This document shows positions 13,666 to 20,225 of a stretch of DNA of 20,225 nucleotides, piece after piece (the stretch's first letter is position 1; each line of letters opens with the position of its first letter). The notes below the pieces were generated by a model. That model was not told the origin of the DNA. It did not search any database and saw only the letters and a program-made list of their open reading frames with translations. Location of the stretch: the NCBI GenBank assembly GCA_040755715.1, contig JBFLXN010000036.1:1-20225 (forward strand). Reading direction: 5' to 3'. Made by a program: the position numbers and the translations under genes. The stretch comes from JBFLXN01 sp040755715 [NCBI: Candidatus Edwardsbacteria bacterium] (GTDB taxonomy: Bacteria; Edwardsbacteria; AC1; JBFLXN01).

Positions 13666-14559
13666 ATGAGACGCAGACGCCTTCTCCTCCTAATTCCCTT
13701 TGCAGTTGTCGCAGCCATTGCCATTACTTTCTTTGTCTTGTCTCCAGAAAGGGACGTCGAGGTCCACTTTAGTGAGACAGGAAATGCTGGGAACGCCATT
13801 GTAGAAAGGATTGATCTTGCAAGGAAGAGGATTGATGTAGCCATGTATGCCTTTACCAGTGAAAAACTTGCCTTTGCATTGATCAGGGCTCATAATCGAG
13901 GGGTCTTTGTAAGGGTTCTGCTCGATGGTGAGTTTGCCAGGAACCAGTTCTCAAAAGGTGATTTTCTACATCAGCAGGGAATCAAGGTGTATCTTGATAT
14001 GAGCCATTTCATTGACAGTATAAATACAGAGGGCTTGATGCACCATAAATTTGCCCTGATTGATAATAAGACCCTGATTACTGGTTCTTTTAACTGGACA
14101 GCCTCAGCAGATGAGCGAAATGATGAGAATCTTATTATTTTCGAGAACAGACCAAAGCTTGTCTCAAAATATTCTGGGGAGTTTGAGAGAATATGGAGTC
14201 GTGCAGTCCCAATTAAGCAGGCAAAGAAACCGAGCCTTCCTGAGATTGTTATTGATGCCTCTGATCTCAAAGGATTGCGCAAGCATGCTGGTGAAATTGC
14301 CAAAGTCAGAGGGAAAGTGCACAATGTCGGCTATTCAAAAAGAAACAATACCTATTTCCTCAATTTTGGGCAGAGCCGCTCCTCCTTTACAGGAGTTATC
14401 TTTGATTCAGCGGTGAAGAAATTTGAAAAGCAGAAGACCAATATTCGCAATTATCAGCAAAAAGCGGTGGAACTTACTGGTCGAATAAAGGATCATCCAA
14501 AATATGGCCTTGAGATAATCATCGAAGACCCAGCCCAGATAAGGTTAATTCAGGAATAG
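13666..14559 (+). CDS. Membrane-anchored phospholipase D-type nuclease with C-terminal OB-like domain
   Basis: The 297-residue protein has a basic start (MRRRR) and one hydrophobic segment (7-25), so it is exported and either anchored or cleaved. Residues 33-180 form a single phospholipase D domain with the HKD motif H126-x-K128-x4-D133 in HHKFALIDNKTLITGSFNWT, and S141 and N143 following. Single-HKD enzymes such as Nuc and BfiI act as dimers on DNA. Residues 200-297 look like an OB-fold nucleic-acid-binding module (KVRGKVHNVGYSKRNNTYFL; VELTGRIKDHPKYGLEIIIE). Together they suggest an extracytoplasmic nuclease for DNA breakdown or uptake. It is monocistronic with its own promoter, between a gene remnant and a 250-bp gap, which hints at acquisition. 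Confidence 0.85.
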   Translation: MRRRRLLLLIPFAVVAAIAITFFVLSPERDVEVHFSETGNAGNAIVERIDLARKRIDVAMYAFTSEKLAFALIRAHNRGVFVRVLLDGEFARNQFSKGDFLHQQGIKVYLDMSHFIDSINTEGLMHHKFALIDNKTLITGSFNWTASADERNDENLIIFENRPKLVSKYSGEFERIWSRAVPIKQAKKPSLPEIVIDASDLKGLRKHAGEIAKVRGKVHNVGYSKRNNTYFLNFGQSRSSFTGVIFDSAVKKFEKQKTNIRNYQQKAVELTGRIKDHPKYGLEIIIEDPAQIRLIQE

Positions 14560-14809
14560 TCCAATCTTGATCAGGAATTACTTTCTCTGTTGCTAATCCT
14601 GTAGTCCGACTCAGAGCATGAGCCTATTTCCCTTGTATAGAAATTGATGGAAACTGATAGAAACAAATACACATTTCTAATGCTGCGTCACTCCCGAAGA
14701 AAGTTATCCGATTTATGTGACACAGCACTAGTGGACTAAAAAAGAAGACAAAATAAAATTTTCTCTCCCTTTGATGGGAGAGGTAAGATGAAAAGAGAGG
14801 GGGTAAAAA
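14560..14809. other. 250-bp intergenic region: decamer array and two inverted repeats
   Basis: No gene is seen here. The stretch holds three tandem 10-mers of consensus TRGAAAYTGA (14638-14667). An 11-bp inverted repeat with one mismatch follows, TGCTGCGTCAC (14681-14691) and GTGACACAGCA (14717-14727), around a 25-nt loop. Then comes a perfect hairpin CTCTCCC/GGGAGAG (14763-14769, 14776-14782), 27 nt before the next ATG. From memory, the last resembles a widespread bacterial intergenic repeat. Read on the minus strand it is followed by a T-rich tail and could terminate leftward transcripts, though no leftward gene is near. No convincing promoter boxes for the next gene were found. Confidence 0.55.
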
Positions 14810-16369
14810 ATGTCTTCACATAAATGTTTTTCCTTGTTGCTCTTGGGATTAGCTGTATTATCGGCTGATATAAGTGTCTCCCAGGAAATTTCTTTAAGAA
14901 TGAAGTCCTTGGGTGATAAATTTGCCGGAATAATTCCTGACGAAGAAACTGACCTCCTGCGTAATCCAGCCCGAATGGTAAATTTAGAACGGGTTAATCT
15001 TCTCACACGCTTTAGACGCGCTGAGACACAGGTCTGGACAGGGGGAAAAGAAAAGCTACTTTATAGTCCCACAATCTTTTTTGGTTTTCTCGCTCCGCAC
15101 ATTACTGCCTTGCGTCTTGGAGGGGGAGGCATCTTGGAAGTAACCAGAGCCAGGACTTCCTATGACAAACCCTGGCAGGAAAGCAGAAGTATCGCTTTCT
15201 ATGATTATATTTCCTTACAAAGAAACCGCTCTGCTCGTGAAGACTTCTCCGGTAAACATCTCTTTAAGTTGCTTACTTTTCTGAGGCTAAATTCAAGTAT
15301 TTCTTTGGGGATTGTTACTGGTTTCTCACCAACTATCTACCGACACAGGTGGGAAGAAGAATGGAATCAATATCAGATAAACCCTATCACTCAAGATACT
15401 GTTTCCACTTACGAGTCCCACTATAGAAACAATAGGGACACCGGCACAGACGACTACCCTTTGAGAATAACTTCTCTGGTGAATCTTGGGAATAATAATT
15501 CTCTGGACCTCTCACTGGAGGTAGTTAGTTCTAAGGAAAAGACAAAATCAGACGCCAATCATCCATATTTTAATTGGTGGATTGATGAATCGGAGGATAC
15601 GATTTACTACTATTATAGGTCATCAATTTGGCGAACCCAAGATTGGAGTCAAACAGATTTGCCTTTGAAATTCAAGAAGATTAACCTTGAGGCAAGACTA
15701 AATAAGGAGCAAAATGCTACTCATCGTTGGTATCTGACAGGGAGGGTCAATTTTGGAAGGTCGCCGATTTCAGGTAGGAGTGAGAACGGAACATTTTCTG
15801 AATCCAAACATTATGAATACTACCGTAGACCAGACACTACTTATACCATTAGAGACTCCTCTTATACCCGTTCAGTGAACTCCACTATTCATTCAGGAAG
15901 CGAAAACCAATTTGGTTTTATAACTGCATTGGGTAGTGAAATAGAACTTTCTGAAAATTTAGTTCTTATGGGAGCGATCAAAGCTAAATATCAGAGAGAA
16001 TCAATCAAAAGAATAGAGAAGAGAACGGTCACCAAAGCAGATGTAAGAGATTCAGCTTCTCTTTCTTACGAAGTAACTGGTAAGACTGTTTCAAGGGATA
16101 TCTCGTTAACTCTTCCTATTGCAGTTGAGTGCAAGATTTTTTCCACCTTATTATTACGAGGAGGCGTTTGCCCTCAACTTATCAATGAAAAAACACAACT
16201 CAATGGTACCAGTTCAATTGAGAGTTCATCTTACAAAGAAGAAACAAGACTCTCATATTCGTTTGGTTTCGGGTACACATTCCGCAAAAAGTTTTCTTTT
16301 GAGGCTTATACTCAAGGAAATCTCACCAGCCTCTATGATTGGGAAATCAGTGGGAGAATGAGGTTCTAA
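14810..16369 (+). CDS. Outer-membrane beta-barrel protein, function unknown
   Basis: The 519-residue protein has a Sec signal peptide (MSSHKCFSLLLLGLAVLSAD, cleavage near 25) and then a segment with LLRNPARM, like the NPA motif of FadL/PorV-type barrels. The body alternates polar and hydrophobic residues in strand-length runs (SISLGIVTGFSP; NSLDLSLEVVSSK; NLVLMGAIKAKYQ). Loops between them are rich in Tyr, Ser, Asp and Arg, and the chain ends in RMRF, the C-terminal Phe signal recognised by the BAM complex. I do not recognise a named family. GAGGGGG precedes the ATG by 6 nt. It heads four same-strand genes for exported proteins; transport, surface attachment or secretion-channel roles are all possible. 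Confidence 0.75.
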   Translation: MSSHKCFSLLLLGLAVLSADISVSQEISLRMKSLGDKFAGIIPDEETDLLRNPARMVNLERVNLLTRFRRAETQVWTGGKEKLLYSPTIFFGFLAPHITALRLGGGGILEVTRARTSYDKPWQESRSIAFYDYISLQRNRSAREDFSGKHLFKLLTFLRLNSSISLGIVTGFSPTIYRHRWEEEWNQYQINPITQDTVSTYESHYRNNRDTGTDDYPLRITSLVNLGNNNSLDLSLEVVSSKEKTKSDANHPYFNWWIDESEDTIYYYYRSSIWRTQDWSQTDLPLKFKKINLEARLNKEQNATHRWYLTGRVNFGRSPISGRSENGTFSESKHYEYYRRPDTTYTIRDSSYTRSVNSTIHSGSENQFGFITALGSEIELSENLVLMGAIKAKYQRESIKRIEKRTVTKADVRDSASLSYEVTGKTVSRDISLTLPIAVECKIFSTLLLRGGVCPQLINEKTQLNGTSSIESSSYKEETRLSYSFGFGYTFRKKFSFEAYTQGNLTSLYDWEISGRMRF

Positions 16370-16419
16370 TGCTGACAAAAACCCTAAATGTTACTGGTGC
16401 ACTAAAAAAAGGAGGCAAG

Positions 16420-17121
16420 ATGTTTAACAAAACTAAATATCTCTCATTATTACTGCTTTTCGCAGTAGCGGTAGCAATCGCCTGTGCCAAAAAGCAGATG
16501 GTGCAGGGCGGCAAAGAGGCGCCTGCGATTGCAGGAGCAACAGCCACGGAGCAAGTTCAGACTCCATCAGGGCTCGTGCAGGATGAAAAAATATACAGCC
16601 CTCCAGCGATGCGAGATACCTGCATAAAGGGTGAAATCTTTTTTGAAGAACCCCCTACTTTGGACAAATGGTGCAAAGTGCGAGTGAGAGTGAAGGCAGA
16701 GATGAACCTTGATTCGGCCCAAGTAAGGATCAAAATTTATCCTGGCTGGGAGAGAGATACAAAAGAGCTTCCTACGCCATATACAATTCGCAAGTGGAAG
16801 GGACCAATTAGAAAGGGAGATACTTATAGAACTCTGTTTAAGGTAAAGCCGGTTTTAGTGGGATGCCTAGAGGTGAGAGTCGAGTTTGGGGGACTTAAAT
16901 CTTCTTATTATAATGAAAGAACAGGCACTATAGAGCCATACCACCTCCCAGTGCCACCGTTCCACCTCTGTTGCACCTTTGATGACTCAGGGAAACTAAT
17001 TTTCATGGGAACAAGTGAGGAGTTGAGCCGGCTATTAGCACCATTTGACGATACCAAGGAATACTATGAAAGAAAATCTCGATGGTGGCCTTCTCCTCAT
17101 CCGCGTCCTACTGGCCAATGA
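16420..17121 (+). CDS. Lipoprotein-like exported protein, function unknown
   Basis: The 233-residue protein starts MFNKTKYLSLLLLFAVAVAIAC, a lipoprotein-type signal with Cys at 22. The lipobox AIAC has Ala rather than Leu at -3, so lipidation is likely but not certain. After a low-complexity linker, residues 65-200 alternate as beta strands (WCKVRVRVKAEMNLDSAQVR; LVGCLEVRVEFGGL), suggesting an Ig-like sandwich. The C-terminus is polar and proline-rich (WWPSPHPRPTGQ). I do not recognise the family. The ATG at 16420 follows AAAGGAGG by 4 nt; an in-frame upstream start at 16339 would overlap the barrel gene and spoil the signal peptide. It lies 50 bp after the barrel gene, so joint expression is likely. 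Confidence 0.7.
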   Translation: MFNKTKYLSLLLLFAVAVAIACAKKQMVQGGKEAPAIAGATATEQVQTPSGLVQDEKIYSPPAMRDTCIKGEIFFEEPPTLDKWCKVRVRVKAEMNLDSAQVRIKIYPGWERDTKELPTPYTIRKWKGPIRKGDTYRTLFKVKPVLVGCLEVRVEFGGLKSSYYNERTGTIEPYHLPVPPFHLCCTFDDSGKLIFMGTSEELSRLLAPFDDTKEYYERKSRWWPSPHPRPTGQ

Positions 17122-17192
17122 AAAGGGGAACCAGGATATGTTTTTTAAAAAAAGTGAAGGCAAGGTTTGTTGAAAATAAAGGAGGCAAAGCC

Positions 17193-18431
17193 GTGAGAAT
17201 AATAAGATGTGTTCCTTTATGGACGATATTGCTTTTCTTTCTTCCGAGCGTATTTATGAGCCTGGCTGGTGAAGATAGGAATGAAATTCTGCCAGGGACT
17301 GTTCCTAATATACCCTCCTCAAGTTGTAAAGTGAAGATAGGCGGTGTGGCTGATAGCACTCCGAGTGATGTTGGTAATGCTAACTGCACCGTTTCTGGCG
17401 GTGTAGTAGGAACATTGAAATGGCGTTACGAAGTATGTGGTTGGATAGACTCCTCACCGGCGATTGGTTCTGATGGCACAATCTATGTCGGTTCTTGGGA
17501 GGATTATCTCTATGCTTTGAATCCAGATGGAACATTGAAATGGCGCTACAAAATAGGCGGAGTTACGAATTCCTCACCGGCGATTGGTTCTGATGGCACA
17601 ATCTATATCAGCGGGTTTTTAGATAATGATAGTTACCTTTATGCCTTCAATCCGGATGGGACATTGAAGTGGCACTCGCAAAAAATGGACCCCATAATAA
17701 TCTATTCTTCACCAGCGATTGGTTCTGATGGCACAATCTATGTTGGAGCAGATGTTTTCTACGCCCTGAATCCGGATGGGACATTGAAGTGGCGCGCCAA
17801 AAAAGACATTTTTGGAGCTTATCATTCAGCGATTGCTTCTGATGGCACAATCTATGTTGGGTCCGATGATAATTATCTCTATGCCTTGAAGCCAAATGGA
17901 AAATTGAAGTGGCGCTACGAGACGGTCAATGATGTACATTCTTCACCAGTGATTGATTCTGATGGTACAATCTATTTTGGGTCACTTGACCATTGTTTCT
18001 ATGCGCTGAATCCAGATGGGACATTGAAATGGCGCTATCTCACAGGTAGTTCTGTAGAATCTTCACCAGCGATTGATTCAGACGGCACAATATATGTCGG
18101 GGCAGATGCTCTCTATGCCCTGAATTCAGACGGGACATTGAAGTGGCGATACGAAATAGGCAGTGAAATAGACTCTTCGCCAGCGATTACCTCTGACGGC
18201 ACAATCTATGTTGGGGCAGATGCTCTCTATGCCCTGAATTCAGACGGGACATTGAAGTGGCGATGCCAGACAGGGAGGGTGAGGTTTTCTTCACCGGCAG
18301 TTGCTTGTGATAGCACAATCTATGTCGGCTCACTGGATGGTTATCTCTATGCGATTCGGGGCTCTGGAACCCTTGCCAGCACACCCTGGCCAATGTTTCA
18401 TCGTGACTTAAAACACACCAGCAAACAATGA
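17193..18431 (+). CDS. Secreted eight-repeat PQQ-type beta-propeller protein
   Basis: From a GTG at 17193 with GGAGG 7 nt upstream, the 412-residue protein has a signal peptide (MRIIRCVPLWTILLFFLPS) and then eight repeats of about 38-43 residues. The consensus is GTLKWRY, SSPAI-SDGTIYVGS, LYALNPD. This is the PQQ-dehydrogenase-like (YVTN/PQQ) propeller repeat, and eight blades make a complete ring. The C-terminal PWPMFHRDLKHTSKQ is a recurring tail of such secreted propellers. The residues that bind PQQ in true dehydrogenases are not apparent, so a binding or scaffold role is more likely than catalysis. An in-frame ATG at 17082 would add 37 residues lying across the lipoprotein end and is rejected. 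Blades are very alike, pointing to recent internal amplification. Confidence 0.85.
   Translation: MRIIRCVPLWTILLFFLPSVFMSLAGEDRNEILPGTVPNIPSSSCKVKIGGVADSTPSDVGNANCTVSGGVVGTLKWRYEVCGWIDSSPAIGSDGTIYVGSWEDYLYALNPDGTLKWRYKIGGVTNSSPAIGSDGTIYISGFLDNDSYLYAFNPDGTLKWHSQKMDPIIIYSSPAIGSDGTIYVGADVFYALNPDGTLKWRAKKDIFGAYHSAIASDGTIYVGSDDNYLYALKPNGKLKWRYETVNDVHSSPVIDSDGTIYFGSLDHCFYALNPDGTLKWRYLTGSSVESSPAIDSDGTIYVGADALYALNSDGTLKWRYEIGSEIDSSPAITSDGTIYVGADALYALNSDGTLKWRCQTGRVRFSSPAVACDSTIYVGSLDGYLYAIRGSGTLASTPWPMFHRDLKHTSKQ
18099..18264 (+). repeat. 52-bp exact repeat between propeller blades, 114-bp period
   Basis: The stretches 18099-18150 and 18213-18264 are identical over 52 bases and start 114 bp (38 codons) apart, exactly one propeller blade. 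Other blades share long but imperfect stretches. Identity at silent positions shows that this duplication is recent or kept homogenised, and the gene can change blade number without losing frame. Confidence 0.8.
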
Positions 18432-18504
18432 AGGAGTGTAAAAGTTGGATTGATTAATATAAGGGTAAAAAGCAACTACAGTAATTATGCGAGGAGGTGC
18501 AAAG

Positions 18505-20001
18505 ATGAAGATAATGAGATGTATTCCCTTAGGGCTGATATTGCTCTTGTCTGTCTTAGGGATATTTGGCCACTTAGCTGGTCAAGATGAGGAATCTCTG
18601 CCCTGGCTGCTGATTTACATTGATACAGAGGAGCAAAATAGAGTAGTGAAAGAATTGGGAATTTCCTTTAAAACTCCACCTCCAGTTATAGACGGAAAGG
18701 TAGCCGAACCACATGGCGTTCAGCCTGAACCAAAACCTCCATTTGTTGAGTGTGGAAGGGTGCCTGAAGAAAAGATAAAAGTGCTTAAGGACAAAGGAAT
18801 CAAATACCTCCGGCGGGTCAATGTGATGCTATTCGCTCAACAGGAAGACGAGATAGTTAAAAAACTCGGAATTGTTGTACCGGAGCATAAAGGACGCTAT
18901 CCTTTTATCTTTTCTCCAATGCTAACAGAGGCTCAGTTAGAGGGGCTTCGCCAGAAAGGGATTGTTCACTATCAAGGCAAACAGCCTGAAGAGTATAAAG
19001 ACCCAGGCTTTTGGCAGGAGAGAATGTCCAGGTATGAGAAGAAAGAAATTATGACCAGGGAAGATACTCTGAGAATCTATGAGCGACTGAAGGAGATGAG
19101 CAAAATTATAGATAGCCCCACAAGGCGCAAAGAGGTGGGTTTTGAGGAGTATAAGAGATTGGTGCAAGAGTGGAATACTCTGGTAGAAAAGATTAGACCA
19201 AAGGAGCATCCAAAGGTGCGGGACCCTCTGTTAGCTGGACGGGGTATAGTAATAGACCCTGATACTAACGAACTGCGTCAAAGGAAGGACTCCGCACAAA
19301 AATGGCAGGGACCAGAGCCAGATGTGATAATGGAGCTAAGAGACGATGGAACAATCTGGAGAAAGAGGAAAGGTGAATCTGAATTTCATCCTGCCCCTAC
19401 CGAACAAGAAGTAGAAGAACAGTTGAAAAAGCGATGGGCTGATAAAGAATTCAAAGCGAAGAGCTTTTATAAAGTGGAAATCAAGGTTGCCACAAAAGAC
19501 CATGTGAAAGTTCTCAGAAAGAATGGAATTGATGTGCCTGACCAGGTGCCTGCAAAGATTATCAGAACCGTAAATAAACTCCAGCTTGAAGAGATAGAAA
19601 AAGCAAGGATTTCTTACAGGATTATCCCTGAAGAAAGCAAATCTCTTCCTCCACCAGACGAAGCTCCTCTGGTTCGGTTCTCCACTGCTGTGGATACTCC
19701 TGTGGTAATCTGGTCAGAGGGGTTTGAATCGGGCCACGGAATCTTTGATAAGCGTTACGATACAAATCCAGATAGTGGGTATGACTATTGGGAAAGAAGC
19801 ACCAAGAGACCTTGGATGGGTTCCTATAGTGTCTGGTGCGCCCAGAACGGAGATAAGACTGGGACTTATGACGATGCAATGGAGGCCCTTATCTATAACA
19901 GTAGTGGAGTGAATGTGGCCGTCTCCGGCAGTTATGCCTATGTGGCGGATAGAAATGCTGGAATGAGAATTATTTATGTTGGCGGGTTGCCTAAGAAATG
20001 A
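18505..20001 (+). CDS. Large secreted protein with repeated alpha-beta units and chimeric C-terminus
   Basis: The ATG at 18505 has GAGGAGG 7 nt upstream and gives 498 residues. The signal peptide (MKIMRCIPLGLILLLSVLGI, cleavage near 26) matches that of the preceding propeller at 14 of the first 28 positions. The mature part has repeated short units with a helix ending in LGI or KGI: KELGIS (49-54), KDKGIK (95-100), KKLGIV (119-124), RQKGIV (149-154), RKNGID (338-343). These resemble inhibitor/propeptide-like folds, but I cannot assign a family. Residues 405-464 (EGFESG, NPDSGYDYWERS, YSVWCAQNGD) look like the jelly-roll domain linked to secreted M6-type peptidases. This breaks off into VNVAVSGSYAYVADRNAG, an LVIVD-type repeat, then stops. 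It is probably a deletion chimera. Confidence 0.7.
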   Translation: MKIMRCIPLGLILLLSVLGIFGHLAGQDEESLPWLLIYIDTEEQNRVVKELGISFKTPPPVIDGKVAEPHGVQPEPKPPFVECGRVPEEKIKVLKDKGIKYLRRVNVMLFAQQEDEIVKKLGIVVPEHKGRYPFIFSPMLTEAQLEGLRQKGIVHYQGKQPEEYKDPGFWQERMSRYEKKEIMTREDTLRIYERLKEMSKIIDSPTRRKEVGFEEYKRLVQEWNTLVEKIRPKEHPKVRDPLLAGRGIVIDPDTNELRQRKDSAQKWQGPEPDVIMELRDDGTIWRKRKGESEFHPAPTEQEVEEQLKKRWADKEFKAKSFYKVEIKVATKDHVKVLRKNGIDVPDQVPAKIIRTVNKLQLEEIEKARISYRIIPEESKSLPPPDEAPLVRFSTAVDTPVVIWSEGFESGHGIFDKRYDTNPDSGYDYWERSTKRPWMGSYSVWCAQNGDKTGTYDDAMEALIYNSSGVNVAVSGSYAYVADRNAGMRIIYVGGLPKK

Positions 20002-20103
20002 TATCAATGAACTGTTTTGCCATTAGAAGAGATAGTAAATTGTTTTGGTGTAAGTTACACTTCAAGAGAAGAAGAGAAAAAATTCTGAGAAGAGAAAAAA
20101 GGG

Positions 20104-20185
20104 GCTTCACCGATTTCGGTGCAAATTTTAAAGGAAGACGCTGAAATATCAATATGTTTGTTAGCTTTTCCGATTTCGGTGCAAA
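20104..20185. repeat. Two copies of a 22-bp repeat, 60 bp apart
   Basis: Copies at 20104-20125 and 20164-20185 share GCTT-NN-CCGATTTCGGTGCAAA with two differences. The first contains a perfect dyad CACCGA-TT-TCGGTG (20109-20122); in the second the left arm is degraded. They lie in the 224-bp stretch after the last gene, which otherwise is purine-rich and shows no gene. The unit could be an element end, an operator, or the edge of a longer array beyond the window. Confidence 0.6.
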
Positions 20186-20225
20186 CTATCACCTAAATAT
20201 TTGGAAATTTGAAATAACTTCAGAT

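Noticed and set aside
13971-14324. 117-codon minus-strand frame inside the phospholipase D gene
   Set aside because: It overlaps the HKD-containing gene completely; the sense strand has clear catalytic motifs and a promoter.
14763-14782. Hairpin before the barrel gene as a terminator of the nuclease gene
   Set aside because: On the + strand it has no T-run after the stem, and it lies only 27 nt before the next start. It looks more like a dispersed repeat.
17647-17895. Minus-strand frames with internal repeats in the propeller gene
   Set aside because: The repetition is only the mirror image of the propeller blades on the + strand.
20104-20185. CRISPR array at the right edge
   Set aside because: Only two units of about 22 bp, with mismatches inside the repeat, no third unit at the expected spacing before the edge, and no cas gene in the window.

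Overview
The window (about 40% GC by eye, not computed) reads as a bacterial chromosome segment from a poorly characterised, Gram-negative-type lineage. The protein set suggests a candidate phylum near the FCB/WOR-3/Zixibacteria/KSB1 group: a DUF2723-TPR membrane protein, an outer-membrane beta-barrel ending in Phe, secreted PQQ-type propellers and many intergenic palindromic repeats. This placement is inference; no rRNA or tRNA is present.

Left part (1-8818): a housekeeping run on the + strand, tilS-hpt-ftsH-folE-[DNA methyltransferase-HNH nuclease-small ORF]-folP-cdaA. Genes overlap or nearly touch (tilS/hpt, ftsH/folE, folE/methyltransferase), so much of it is probably co-transcribed. The left edge carries a divergent promoter region with twin dyad repeats and the first eight codons of a minus-strand gene. 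A restriction-modification-like trio sits between folE and folP. FolP carries an in-frame palindromic insertion in its substrate loop and a second GC-rich palindrome at its C-terminus.

Middle (8881-13312): a 934-residue DUF2723-TPR membrane protein overlaps hypA by one base. hypA and hypB (nickel insertion for hydrogenase maturation) are separated by two small conserved-looking genes, one of which is frame-broken. No other hyp gene and no hydrogenase is visible.

Junction (about 13280-14670): the 3' end of hypB runs into a truncated minus-strand gene resembling DUF3108, then a solitary membrane-anchored phospholipase D-type nuclease with its own promoter. Both flanks carry degenerate 10-bp GAAA-containing repeats, suggesting an inserted or rearranged segment.

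Right part (14810-20001): four genes for exported proteins: an outer-membrane barrel, a lipoprotein-like protein, an eight-repeat PQQ-type propeller and a long secreted protein with a chimeric C-terminus. The last two share a closely related signal peptide. This cell-envelope block has no function I can name and is the least described part of the window. The far right holds two copies of a 22-bp repeat.

Recurring theme: small palindromic or AT-rich repeat elements lie between and inside genes, and two small genes each carry a frame break at a run of four T.
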